Source: Akkermansiaceae bacterium (lineage in GTDB: Bacteria > Verrucomicrobiota > Verrucomicrobiia > Verrucomicrobiales > Akkermansiaceae). Taken from it: a DNA stretch of 64,000 nucleotides. The stretch spans positions 124,001 to 188,000 of the forward strand of contig JACKPZ010000001.1 of assembly GCA_024233135.1 (NCBI GenBank), written 5' to 3'. Below, one piece after another: positions 35,379 through 45,138 of this stretch. The position numbers were made by a program, and so were the translations under genes. The number at the start of each line of letters is the position of its first letter. The stretch's first letter is position 1. The notes beneath the pieces are model-generated. The model did not search any database, was not told the origin of the DNA, and worked only from the letters and a program-made list of their open reading frames with translations.

Positions 35379-35400
35379 CATCGGCGGATACGCCGGGGCG
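35378..35400 (+). repeat. 23-bp vestige of the upstream membrane-protein gene
   Basis: This segment matches 25150-25172 (the codons for HTGGYAGA of the 24696-25253 gene) at 20 of 23 positions. Together with the adjacent 259-bp repeat it indicates that a larger segment was duplicated and partly deleted here. Confidence 0.55.
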
Positions 35401-35401
35401 A

Positions 35402-35660
35402 AGAACGGACTGAAGTCCTTGACTACATTGATAGCATCCATGCATGGCATTTTCGCCATATGACCGCGACGAGACGGTCCATCGCCACCGTCTCAATCTT
35501 CCTCACTGGCGGCAGTGGGGAAGGACGTATTTCGTGACGACGCGTCTCGCGGATTCCATTCCTCCATCGGTCCGCGACGAGTGGATCGCACAGCGTTCGA
35601 GTTGGTTTGCACAACACGGCGTTAATCCGGAGGCCGGGCCTGATTCCTTGCCGGAAATCG
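35402..35660 (+). repeat. Direct repeat, right copy (REP arm plus RAYT 5' end)
   Basis: Gapless partner of 25242-25500. It includes REP arm c (35404-35426, GGACTGAAGTCCTTGACTAC) and the 5' third of the intact RAYT gene. Confidence 0.85.
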
Positions 35661-36112
35661 AAAGAACTGAATTTCACCGCAAGTTCACGGCGAGGTTTCA
35701 TGAGCTGCTGGATGCAGGACATGGATCTTGCTGTCTTGCGCGAAATGAGGTGGCCGGGATTCTCATCGAACTGTTCCTCGGTGGACTCGGTAAAGATTAC
35801 GAATTGGATGCGTGGGTCATCATGCCGAATCATTTCCATGTCATTGTGGAGCCGGCGGAAGGAACGACGCTCGGAGCGATCGTGAAACGCTGGAAGGGTG
35901 CGGGCGCGAGACGGATCAACCAGTGGCTCGGACAATCCGGCAGTTTATGGCAGGCGGAGGCGTTCGACCACATCGTGCGAAGCGAAAGGCAGTTGAATCA
36001 TTTTCGCCGTTACATTGCCGAGAACCCGTCGAAGGCCGGATTGGGAGAAGGCTACGTTCTCGGGCGTTGTGATCGATTTGGAATCGCACCGGAAGAGGTG
36101 ATGGAAACGTAG
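35444..36112 (+). CDS. REP-associated tyrosine transposase (RAYT, Y1/HUH family)
   Basis: A 222-residue single-strand transposase of the IS200-like Y1 superfamily, RAYT branch. The metal-binding HUH motif is WVIMPNHFHVIVEP at about residues 125-138. The catalytic tyrosine is in NHFRRYIAENPSK near residue 190. The C-terminal segment GLGEGYVLGRCD is also RAYT-like. Such proteins recognise and mobilise REP hairpins. The gene is flanked by a REP arm 18 nt upstream and an inverted REP pair downstream whose GTAG supplies its stop codon. It looks complete and potentially active. A 5' fragment of a second copy lies at 25284-25643. Start at the ATG 35444, shared by both copies. Confidence 0.9.
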   Translation: MAFSPYDRDETVHRHRLNLPHWRQWGRTYFVTTRLADSIPPSVRDEWIAQRSSWFAQHGVNPEAGPDSLPEIERTEFHRKFTARFHELLDAGHGSCCLARNEVAGILIELFLGGLGKDYELDAWVIMPNHFHVIVEPAEGTTLGAIVKRWKGAGARRINQWLGQSGSLWQAEAFDHIVRSERQLNHFRRYIAENPSKAGLGEGYVLGRCDRFGIAPEEVMET

Positions 36113-36168
36113 TCCCGGACTTCAGTCCGTCTTTCCGCTCCGAAGAACGGACTGAAGTCCGAAACTAC
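36109..36168. repeat. Inverted REP pair d
   Basis: GTAGTCCCGGACTTCAGTCC (36109-36128) faces GGACTGAAGTCCGAAACTAC (36149-36168). One end gives the RAYT stop codon. The other end gives the TAG stop of the convergent PHP phosphatase gene. Confidence 0.8.
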
Positions 36169-36986
36169 ATTTGCAATGACGCCAGCGCCTCCTTGATCGT
36201 CGCCGACCTTCGCTTCCGATCAATAAACCAACTCACCTCGTCGTAGCCCGCTGTTTCCAGCATTCGCAGCGCGGTGACGTATCCATCGCCCACCCGCCTC
36301 GCGTAGTGGGCGTCCGCGCCGATGACGACAGGAATGTCGCGCTCGCGCATCATGGACAGCATGGACGGCGACGGATTCATCTCCGGGATCCGTTTTTCCA
36401 CACCGCTCGTGTTGAGTTCCATCGCCACTCCCGTTGCGGCGATGCGGTCGAGCGCGCGGGCGATGACAGGGCGCATGGATTCGAAATCCCACTCGCGCGG
36501 CGACTCGTTCTTGATCAAATCCGGATGCGCGAGTGTGTCGAACAGACCACTCTCCGCCGACCGCGCGAGGTGGTCGAAATACACTTCCTGATAGAGCCGC
36601 GTGTCACCCGGGTGGAACAAGGCGCGGTATTCGGGAATCTGATAGTGGATCGATCCGAGCACGTGGCTGAACGGCGCACGGGCGAGCAGGGCGCGGTGCC
36701 AATCCTCGATGCCCGGATAGAAATCGCACTCGAGACCGAGCCGAACGTCGAGTTTCCCGGCGAAGCGGTCGCGGGTTTCACCGATCATCGCGACGTATCC
36801 GTCGAACTGCTCCGGTGCCATCCGCACGGGCGCGGAAAAGCCACCGGGCAGCGGGCAGTGGCAGGTGAACGTGATGCCCTTGAGCCCGCGTTCGAGCGCG
36901 ACGGCGGCGTATTCGTCCGGCTCGCCATACGCGTGTTTGCACAACGGCGTGTGGCAGTGGGATTCGTAAAGCAGGGGTTCAGGCAT
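36165..36986 (-). CDS. HisJ-type histidinol-phosphatase (PHP domain)
   Basis: A 273-residue cytosolic PHP-fold phosphoesterase, resembling HisJ that dephosphorylates L-histidinol phosphate. Metal ligands are in YESHCHTPLCKHAYGEPDEY, FTCHCPLP, LGLECDFYPG, LGSIHYQ, DTLAHPDLIK and VVIGADAHYARRVGDG. Length matches HisJ (about 265-280). The stop codon is contributed by REP pair d, so the last codons may have been altered. The hisF gene lies on the other side of the island about 11.5 kb away, so a histidine role is plausible, although generic PHP phosphatases look similar. Confidence 0.8.
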   Translation of the reverse strand: MPEPLLYESHCHTPLCKHAYGEPDEYAAVALERGLKGITFTCHCPLPGGFSAPVRMAPEQFDGYVAMIGETRDRFAGKLDVRLGLECDFYPGIEDWHRALLARAPFSHVLGSIHYQIPEYRALFHPGDTRLYQEVYFDHLARSAESGLFDTLAHPDLIKNESPREWDFESMRPVIARALDRIAATGVAMELNTSGVEKRIPEMNPSPSMLSMMRERDIPVVIGADAHYARRVGDGYVTALRMLETAGYDEVSWFIDRKRRSATIKEALASLQM

Positions 36987-37033
36987 GGCGGACGACCGAT
37001 CTCAAAGCCGCGATTCACGATCCGCAATCGATT

Positions 37034-38101
37034 TCACACCTCCAGCATCTTCCGGAACCGCGGAAGGATCTTCATGAACAGCGAGTTTTTCCCGCCGCGG
37101 GCGAGCTGGAGCGCGACAAGAGCCTCCGGTGCTTCCGGATCGGCCGGTGCCATCGAGGAAACATGGTAGCCCGGCGCCTCGACATGGCGCTCGACGAAGT
37201 CCGCGCCCGGCGGCTGGCTGATGCGTGCCCGGCGGTCTCCCGCACGGAGGACGATTTCCGAAAGCGGCGGCCCTTCGTCGCAGCGGTCGAGCGAAACGGT
37301 GATCGTGCCCCCCTCCGGATTGCGGAATGCGAATCCCTGGATCGAGGGCTGGTCTTTCCAACCCGCCTGCACGGCCAACCATGCGAGCAGGAGCAGTGCG
37401 GAGTTCCGGTGTTCGCGATGATAGCGGATCTCCACCCGATCCACCTGCGGCAGCACCTTCTGCGCGGCGGGGTCGTCGAACACGCTGGCGACTCCGAGGC
37501 GGAACTGCCAGGTTCGCGTCCACGCGTGATCCTGCAGGATGAGGTCGTGGTTGAGCGCGGATGTCACCTCGATGCGCCGGAAACCGGCGGCCGGATCCTC
37601 CCACGTCGAGCTGTCCACGATGAGGCGGTCCATCACGCTGACCAGACGTTCCGTTAGAATATCGGACAGCTCGCCCTGCCACCAGAAGACGAGTGGCAGG
37701 TCGGAGTTGAGATGGGCGAAGACCGTGTTGCGGAAACGGCCGGTGACCTTGCCGGTGAGGTGGAAGGCGATCTGCTCGCAGCACACCGTCTTGCGGCCGT
37801 GGGCTAGGTGGCAATGGGCGGTGATCCACGCCCGCAGCGAGGGATCGGAAACGTAGCGATCGATCTCAACGAGAATGGCGCGGCAGGCGTGTTCGCGCGT
37901 CAGGTCGCGGATGATCGCGGAGTTGTCCACCAGCGCGCCGGATTTCTCGGAGTAGACGACGAGATTCATCAGCGACGCGTTGGTGCGCGCGTCGTCCTGC
38001 TCCCACAGCTTGCGGAGTTCCTTGTCGATCTGGGCGACGGGCACCTCGATGCCGAGTTCGGGGCAGGAATCGGTGACGGAGGATGTCGGTGTGTCGGTCA
38101 T
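37034..38101 (-). CDS. opcA: OpcA-like glucose-6-phosphate dehydrogenase assembly/activator protein
   Basis: A 355-residue cytosolic protein of the OpcA family, which in cyanobacteria and actinobacteria promotes assembly and redox control of G6PDH. Recognisable segments are TNASLMNLVVYSEK, DLTREHACRAILVEID, LPLVFWWQGELSD, DRLIVDSSTWEDP and a C-terminal beta region GGTITVSLDRCDEGPPLSE. zwf is on the same strand 3.6 kb away beyond ppc and vapBC, rather than adjacent as usual. It diverges from ppc. The start at 38101 (MTDTPTSSVTD) has no strong ribosome-binding site. Confidence 0.85.
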   Translation of the reverse strand: MTDTPTSSVTDSCPELGIEVPVAQIDKELRKLWEQDDARTNASLMNLVVYSEKSGALVDNSAIIRDLTREHACRAILVEIDRYVSDPSLRAWITAHCHLAHGRKTVCCEQIAFHLTGKVTGRFRNTVFAHLNSDLPLVFWWQGELSDILTERLVSVMDRLIVDSSTWEDPAAGFRRIEVTSALNHDLILQDHAWTRTWQFRLGVASVFDDPAAQKVLPQVDRVEIRYHREHRNSALLLLAWLAVQAGWKDQPSIQGFAFRNPEGGTITVSLDRCDEGPPLSEIVLRAGDRRARISQPPGADFVERHVEAPGYHVSSMAPADPEAPEALVALQLARGGKNSLFMKILPRFRKMLEV

Positions 38102-38268
38102 GAACTTCGGGGCGACGGGATGGGGTCAAATTTCAACCCGCGAGGCAAGTCTGCGGGCATGAGAAGCGTTGCCGCGGCGCATGAGCGGAATTGCGGAGGA
38201 AAGAATCGGGCTTGCCCCCTGCGGCGGCATCGGTCCTGCTTCGGGGAGCGACCCGCGCCCTCTCCAAC

Positions 38269-40989
38269 ATGCCCAACTCCTACATTCCCGACGGATTCCA
38301 GCTGCTGGAATCCGAGCTTTCCTTCGCCATGGATGCGTTCCGGGCGGTGTTGCGCCGCCTCGGCCACTCGGATCTTGCGGAACGCCTTCCGTGGGGGGAC
38401 CACCCGCCGAATGCGGTCGAGGGCAAGGACCGCGCGCTGGGCCAGGCGTATTCGATCGCCTTTCAGCTCCTCAACATCGTGGAGGAACGGGCCGCCGCCC
38501 AGGTGCGCCGCATGCGCGAGAAGGCCCGCGGGCCCGCCGCGGAGAAAGGTCTGTGGCCGGAGAAGATCGAGTCGATGGCGAAGATGGGATTGAAGCCGGA
38601 GGAGATCCTCGCCGCCTTGCGCGAGGTGCGCGTCGAGCCGGTGCTCACCGCCCACCCCACCGAGGCGAAACGCGAGACCGTGCGCGAACGCCACCGCGAG
38701 ATCTACGACCTGATGCAGCTCCGCGAGAACGCATCCTACACCGAGCGCGAACGCGAACGCGGCCGAGGGTTTCTCGAAGCGAGCCTGGAAACGCTGTGGC
38801 GCACCGGCGAGATCCACGTCACCCGGCCGAGCATTCATCAGGAGCTGGAAAACGCGTTGTTCTATCTGCGCGAGGTGTTTCCCGAAGCGGTGTCGCGCAT
38901 GCACACCCACCTGCGCGAGGCGTGGGAGGGCGCGGGATTCCCAACCGAGGAACTCGAGAATTTGCCGCCGATGATCCGCTTCGGAACATGGATCGGCGGC
39001 GACCGCGACGGCCACCCCGGCGTGACGTCGGACGTGACGCGCCACGCTCTCGGCGCGCTGCGTTACAACGCGCTGCGGCTCTTCGCCCGCAAGCTCGAAC
39101 GTCTCGGCTACGACCTTCCGCTCAGCCGCCACTTCCAAACGGTGCCCGCCGAGCTGGACACCCTGATCGCGCGGCTCACCGCGGAACTCGCCGGCGATCC
39201 CGCGGTCGCGAAACTCGCGATGCAGCACGCCGAGGAACCGTGGCGCCTCGCCGCCCACCTCATCCGCCTCAAGATCCTCTTCACCCGCGACCACCCCGGC
39301 GCGGAGGAGACCTATCAGAAACCATCCTGCCTGCTCGCCGATCTCGACATCATCGAGCGCACGCTGTGCGAAACGGGCGCCGGATATCTGGCCTCCGATT
39401 TCATCCGACCGATCCACCGTTTGCTCGACGTGTTCGGTTTCCACTCCGCCACTCTCGACGTGCGGCAGAACTCGGCGTTTCACGAGCGCGCCCTCGGCCA
39501 GCTTCTTCGCAAGGCGGGCATCGTGGAGGATGGCGAGTTCGAAAACTGGGACGCCACCCGCCGCCTCGCTTTCCTGAATGCCGAGCTCGAATCTCCCCGG
39601 CCCTTCCTCGCGCCCGGCATGTCGGCCGGAGCCGAAGCGGATGCGGTGCTCGATTGCCACCGCGTGCTCGCCGCGCAGCTCGACAGATATGGAAACGACG
39701 GACTCGGCGCGCTCATCGTTTCGATGACCCGCAACACCGCGGACCTGCTCACCGTGTACGTGCTCGCCCGCGAAGCGGGCCTGGTGCGCATCACGGACGA
39801 TGGACTCGTCAGCCCGCTGCCGGTCGTGCCGTTGTTCGAAACGATCGACGATCTGGAAAACGCGCCCGGCATCGTCGAGGAATTCCTATCCCATCCGGTC
39901 ACCAAGCGCAGCCTCTGCGGCGGCGATTTCCAGATGATGCTCGGCTACTCGGACTCCAACAAGGACTGCGGCATCGTCGCCAGCCAGTGGGCGCTGCACA
40001 AGGCCCAGCACGAACTCGCCGCCGTCTGCCGCCGCCACGGCGTGCGTCCCGTGTTCTTCCACGGCCGCGGCGGCACCGTCGGCCGCGGCGCGGGACCGGC
40101 GCATTGGTTCATGGAGGCGCTCCCGCACGGCGCGCTCGGCGGCGCGTTCCGCATGACCGAACAAGGCGAGACGATCTCGCAGAAATACGCCCACCTCGGC
40201 AGCGCCACCTATCAGACCGAACTGCTGGTCGCATCCGTCGCCTCCGCGACCGCGAAACACCGTGGCGAGGCTGCTGCCGACGACGTCGATTTTCCGCTCT
40301 TCGAACAACTCACCGCCTGGAGCCGCGAGGCCTACAAAGGTCTGCTGCACGCGCCGGGATTCATCGAGTTCTACCGGACCGCCACACCCATCGACGCCTT
40401 GGAAAACTCGCGCATCGGCTCGCGGCCCGCGCGCCGCACCGGACGAGCGACATTGGAAGACCTCCGCGCCATTCCGTGGGTGTTCTCGTGGACGCAGTCG
40501 CGTTTCTATCTTCCCGGTTGGTTCGGCGCCGGCAGCGCGCTCGAACGCCTGCGTGCCGAAAACCCCGACGGCTTCGCGAAACTCGCCGACCAGGTCCGCC
40601 ACCTCGCGTTCCCGCGCTACGTGGTGACCAATATCGACAGCTCGATCGCCAGCGCCAACGAGGAGATCATGCGCTCCTACGCCGGACTCGTCCCGGACGA
40701 GGAACTCCGCGATCGTTTTCTCGGCATCATCCTCGAGGAGTTCCACCGCACCCGCGCTGCGGTCAAAGACCTCTTCGCCGCCGACTTCGAAACCCGCCGC
40801 CCGCGCATGGCCCGCACCCTCGACATCCGCGAGGAACCGCTGCGCATGCTCCACGCCCAGCAGGTCTCCCTTCTCCGCGAATGGCGCGCGCTCGTCTCCG
40901 CCGGCGACGAATCCGGAGCCGAAGCGATGATCCCCGATCTCTTGATCTCGGTGAACGCGATCTCATCGGGACTGAGGACGACGGGGTGA
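38269..40989 (+). CDS. ppc: Phosphoenolpyruvate carboxylase
   Basis: A 906-residue cytosolic enzyme that carboxylates PEP to oxaloacetate. Catalytic motifs are all present: EPVLTAHPTEAKRETV (His), IGGDRDGHPGV, LGYSDSNKDCGI, FHGRGGTVGRGAGPAH (mobile loop) and GSRPARR. The C-terminus ends in RTTG, close to the conserved NTG end. I chose the ATG at 38269 (MPNSYIPDGFQLLE) because upstream codons in the open frame do not match the family. Length is normal for bacterial PEPC. Divergent from opcA and convergent with vapBC, 15 nt from the vapC stop. Confidence 0.95.
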   Translation: MPNSYIPDGFQLLESELSFAMDAFRAVLRRLGHSDLAERLPWGDHPPNAVEGKDRALGQAYSIAFQLLNIVEERAAAQVRRMREKARGPAAEKGLWPEKIESMAKMGLKPEEILAALREVRVEPVLTAHPTEAKRETVRERHREIYDLMQLRENASYTERERERGRGFLEASLETLWRTGEIHVTRPSIHQELENALFYLREVFPEAVSRMHTHLREAWEGAGFPTEELENLPPMIRFGTWIGGDRDGHPGVTSDVTRHALGALRYNALRLFARKLERLGYDLPLSRHFQTVPAELDTLIARLTAELAGDPAVAKLAMQHAEEPWRLAAHLIRLKILFTRDHPGAEETYQKPSCLLADLDIIERTLCETGAGYLASDFIRPIHRLLDVFGFHSATLDVRQNSAFHERALGQLLRKAGIVEDGEFENWDATRRLAFLNAELESPRPFLAPGMSAGAEADAVLDCHRVLAAQLDRYGNDGLGALIVSMTRNTADLLTVYVLAREAGLVRITDDGLVSPLPVVPLFETIDDLENAPGIVEEFLSHPVTKRSLCGGDFQMMLGYSDSNKDCGIVASQWALHKAQHELAAVCRRHGVRPVFFHGRGGTVGRGAGPAHWFMEALPHGALGGAFRMTEQGETISQKYAHLGSATYQTELLVASVASATAKHRGEAAADDVDFPLFEQLTAWSREAYKGLLHAPGFIEFYRTATPIDALENSRIGSRPARRTGRATLEDLRAIPWVFSWTQSRFYLPGWFGAGSALERLRAENPDGFAKLADQVRHLAFPRYVVTNIDSSIASANEEIMRSYAGLVPDEELRDRFLGIILEEFHRTRAAVKDLFAADFETRRPRMARTLDIREEPLRMLHAQQVSLLREWRALVSAGDESGAEAMIPDLLISVNAISSGLRTTG

Positions 40990-41004
40990 TCTCACGTCCT
41001 GCGT

Positions 41005-41409
41005 TCAAGAAGCGGCAGGAATCAGAAACGCACCTGCGATGCCCTCGTCCAGAGTCGCCAACTTGGCGCCAAATGAATCAGCAACCCCTAACAAGTGCCC
41101 ATCGGTGACCTGCCGCGCTCCTTTCACCCACCGCGGCAAATCCGATGCACCACGTGAGTCCTCGAGTCGGCTGACCGGCAAGACGGTATTGCTGCGGAAC
41201 CGCTCCAGTGTCTTGATCGATTCCTTTACCGGCACGCGGTATTGCGGCGCTTGATTCAGAATCCGGACGAATCCCAATTCCGTGATCGAACAGGTCGCTA
41301 GACCATCTCCTCGATCCAGGCCCGCGAGCCACGCGGAAACCCTGTGGTTGGCTTCATGCCCGGATACAAGAGCCGCGATCAGCGCGTTCACATCCAGCAG
41401 CCAGATCAT
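41005..41409 (-). CDS. vapC: VapC-like PIN-domain toxin
   Basis: A 134-residue PIN-fold ribonuclease. Acidic residues sit at the expected places: LLDVNALIA (Asp6), CSITELGF (Glu), DGHLLGVAD (Asp) and ATLDEG (Asp). It is close to the TA-system VapC group that carries a conserved ALIAAL / N-H-R start. VapC toxins cleave tRNA or rRNA when freed from VapB. It overlaps the antitoxin gene by 4 nt (ATGA) and is translated with it. Confidence 0.85.
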   Translation of the reverse strand: MIWLLDVNALIAALVSGHEANHRVSAWLAGLDRGDGLATCSITELGFVRILNQAPQYRVPVKESIKTLERFRSNTVLPVSRLEDSRGASDLPRWVKGARQVTDGHLLGVADSFGAKLATLDEGIAGAFLIPAAS

Positions 41410-41663
41410 GGAAAATCGGCAAGAAGTTCGGAGACTTGTGCGGAAGTGAGTTTCGTTTGGTTGCCCGTGATATCGAGCTCCGGCAATCCGGAAAGCTCAT
41501 TCGTGCCCTGCCGAAACGTTGCCTTCAGCGGGCGTTTTGGCGTGAGGACCACCCGATCGTCATCCAACACGACTTCGAGTTCCGCACCCACCTGAAGACC
41601 GAGCTTTCTGCGGATCGCCGCAGGCAGCACGATCTGACCTTTGCTCGACAACGAGGTTTTCAA
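41406..41663 (-). CDS. vapB: AbrB/SpoVT-type VapB antitoxin
   Basis: An 85-residue protein. The N-terminal swapped-hairpin AbrB DNA-binding domain (SLSSKGQIVLPAAIRRKLGL then GAELEVVLDDDRVVLTPKRP) is followed by a flexible C-terminal toxin-binding tail (TSAQVSELLADFP). The start codon is TTG at 41663. It lies one nt after a perfect operator-like palindrome, so the message is probably leaderless and autoregulated. The vapC gene overlaps the end by 4 nt. Confidence 0.85.
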   Translation of the reverse strand: MKTSLSSKGQIVLPAAIRRKLGLQVGAELEVVLDDDRVVLTPKRPLKATFRQGTNELSGLPELDITGNQTKLTSAQVSELLADFP

Positions 41664-41664
41664 T

Positions 41665-41679
41665 GTAAGACAATCTTAC
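41665..41679. promoter_or_regulatory. vapBC operator overlapping the -10 element
   Basis: GTAAGA-TTG-TCTTAC (minus strand) is a perfect 6-bp inverted repeat with a 3-nt centre. It covers the -10 TAAGAT (41678-41673). The -35 TTGTCC (41701-41696) lies 17 nt upstream. Binding of VapB here would block RNA polymerase, as in known AbrB-type antitoxin autoregulation. Confidence 0.6.
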
Positions 41680-41751
41680 TCCAGGCCTGAGTTCAGGACA
41701 AGCGGAACCTTGCGTGAATAGTCGGGAAACAGATGGGACGGGATGCCCTGA

Positions 41752-43281
41752 TTACAACCGTCGCCACTCATTGCCATCCTGAGCCAGCAGGCGGTCGGCT
41801 TCACGGGGACCCCAGGAGCCGGCGATGAACTCGGCCATCGGCGGCGGGTTGTCGCTGGCGTGCCAGGCGCGCTCGATGTGGTCGATGAATTTCCACGCTT
41901 CCTCGACTTCGTCGCGGCGGGCGAAGAGGGTGGCGTCGCCGGAAATGGCGTCCAACAAGAGGCGCTCGTAGGCTTCGGGGGATGCCTTGCCGAAACTGGT
42001 GGCGTAGTGGAAATCCATTTTCACCGGTTCGAGGCGGAGGTTGTTGCCGGGGATCTTCGAAACCATGCGCAGCGAGATGCCTTCGTCCGGCTGGATGCGG
42101 ATGACGAGCGTGTTGCCGCCCGGCGTGCCAGCTCCGGGCGTGTTGAAGAGCACGCAGGGGGCGTCCTTGAAGTGGACGGAGATCTCGGTGCTCTTCTTCG
42201 GCAGGCGCTTGCCCATGCGGATGTAAAACGGCACGCCGCTCCAGCGCCAGGTGTCGATGAGCAGGCGGACGGCGACGTAGGCCTCGGTGTTCGACCTCGG
42301 GTTCACCCGGTCCTCCTCGCGGTATCCGGGCACCGGGTTGCCATCGACGTGGCCGGCGGTGTACTGGGCGCGCACGACGTTGGCGGCGACCTTCTCCGGC
42401 GTGTCCCACTGGCGCAGCGAGCGGATCACCTTGACCTTCTCATCGCGCACGCCGTCGGCCGTCAGGTCGGTCGGCGGCTCCATGGCGACCAGGCTGAGGA
42501 GCTGCAGCAGGTGGTTCTGCACCATGTCGCGCAGGGCGCCGGCGGTGTCGTAGTATCCGCCGCGGCCGCCTTCCATGCCGAGGTTCTCGGCGCAGGTGAT
42601 CTGGATGTGGCTGATGTATTTGCTGTTCCAGAGCGGCTCGAAGATGGCGTTGGCGAAACGCAGGACCATCAGGTTCTGCGCGGTCTCCTTGCCGAGGTAG
42701 TGGTCGATTCGATAGGTGTCCTTTTCTTCGAACGTCGCGTTGACCACCTCGTTGAGGTGCCGCGCGGTGGCGAGGTCGGTGCCGAAGGGCTTCTCGACGA
42801 TCACCCGCGACCAACAACCTTCCGCCGCCTGGTTGAGTCCGGCGTTTTTCAGCTCGATGAGGATGTCGTCGAAGAACTCGGGAGCGGAGGCGATGTAGAA
42901 CAGGCGGTTGCCTTTCCCACCGCGGGCCGAATCAATCTCGTCCAACCGTTCGGCGAGGCGCTGGTAGCCATCGGCGTCCTTGAACTCGCTCTGGTGGTAG
43001 TGGACGTTCTCGATGAACGGTCCCCATACGCGCTCGTCGACGCCGGAGCGTGAGACCTGCGCGTTCACCTTGGCGAGCCCCTCGCGGAACTCCTCGTCGG
43101 ATTTTTCCCTGCGGGCGAAGCCGACGATTTTCACGCCCGTCGGTAGCTCGCCATCCACCGCGAGGTTGTAGAGCGCGGGGATGAGCTTGCGGTGCGTGAG
43201 GTCGCCGGTGGCGCCGAAGATCACCACGGTGCACGGCTCGGCCATCGAGCGCGCGGCAAGGTCTTCACGGAAGGGGTTCAT
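41752..43281 (-). CDS. zwf: Glucose-6-phosphate 1-dehydrogenase
   Basis: A 509-residue enzyme, first step of the oxidative pentose phosphate pathway. It has the dinucleotide site VIFGATGDLTHRKLIPALYN, the substrate/catalytic motif RIDHYLGKETAQNL (catalytic His follows by homology), EKPFGTDLATA, and FEPLWNSKYISHIQI. The start at 43281 (MNPFREDLAARSMAEP) is plausible. An internal ATG 11 codons later would also fit. A long hairpin repeat (43286-43380) separates it from the RpiB-GlyA fusion upstream on the same strand. The opcA gene nearby supports a regulated G6PDH. Confidence 0.95.
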   Translation of the reverse strand: MNPFREDLAARSMAEPCTVVIFGATGDLTHRKLIPALYNLAVDGELPTGVKIVGFARREKSDEEFREGLAKVNAQVSRSGVDERVWGPFIENVHYHQSEFKDADGYQRLAERLDEIDSARGGKGNRLFYIASAPEFFDDILIELKNAGLNQAAEGCWSRVIVEKPFGTDLATARHLNEVVNATFEEKDTYRIDHYLGKETAQNLMVLRFANAIFEPLWNSKYISHIQITCAENLGMEGGRGGYYDTAGALRDMVQNHLLQLLSLVAMEPPTDLTADGVRDEKVKVIRSLRQWDTPEKVAANVVRAQYTAGHVDGNPVPGYREEDRVNPRSNTEAYVAVRLLIDTWRWSGVPFYIRMGKRLPKKSTEISVHFKDAPCVLFNTPGAGTPGGNTLVIRIQPDEGISLRMVSKIPGNNLRLEPVKMDFHYATSFGKASPEAYERLLLDAISGDATLFARRDEVEEAWKFIDHIERAWHASDNPPPMAEFIAGSWGPREADRLLAQDGNEWRRL

Positions 43282-43285
43282 GCGG

Positions 43286-43380
43286 AGGTAGAAGCTGAGA
43301 TACTGAAACGCTGAAATGCTGAGATGTGAAAACGCGGAGCGAAGCCCTCTCAGCTTCTCAGTGTTTCAGCTTTTCAGCAT
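43286..43380. repeat. Inverted array of 9-bp GCTGAAATG-like units
   Basis: Units such as GCTGAGATA, CTGAAACGC, TGAAATGCTGA on one side and CTCAGCTTCTCAGTGTTTCA on the other form an imperfect hairpin of about 33 nt per arm around AAACGCGGAGCGAAGCC. It fills nearly the whole gap between rpiB-glyA and zwf. It could act as terminator, mRNA stabiliser or repeat family member. Confidence 0.65.
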
Positions 43381-45054
<1,674 letters not shown>

Positions 45055-45095
45055 GGGCGGGGCGGGATTCAAGACCGGGAAATCTGGAATGAAAA

Positions 45096-45109
45096 CCGGA
45101 AATTTCCGG
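45096..45109. promoter_or_regulatory. Perfect 14-bp palindrome upstream of rpiB-glyA
   Basis: CCGGAAATTTCCGG is self-complementary and lies 42-55 nt upstream of the rpiB-glyA start, after the recJ stop. Its place suits an operator. No cognate regulator is known. Confidence 0.3.
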
Positions 45110-45138
45110 GAATCCGGGATAAGCCCCCGGTGCCTCGA

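Noticed and set aside
38169..41108. 979-codon alternative frame over ppc
   Set aside because: Arg/Pro-rich translation, whereas the other frame carries all PEPC motifs.
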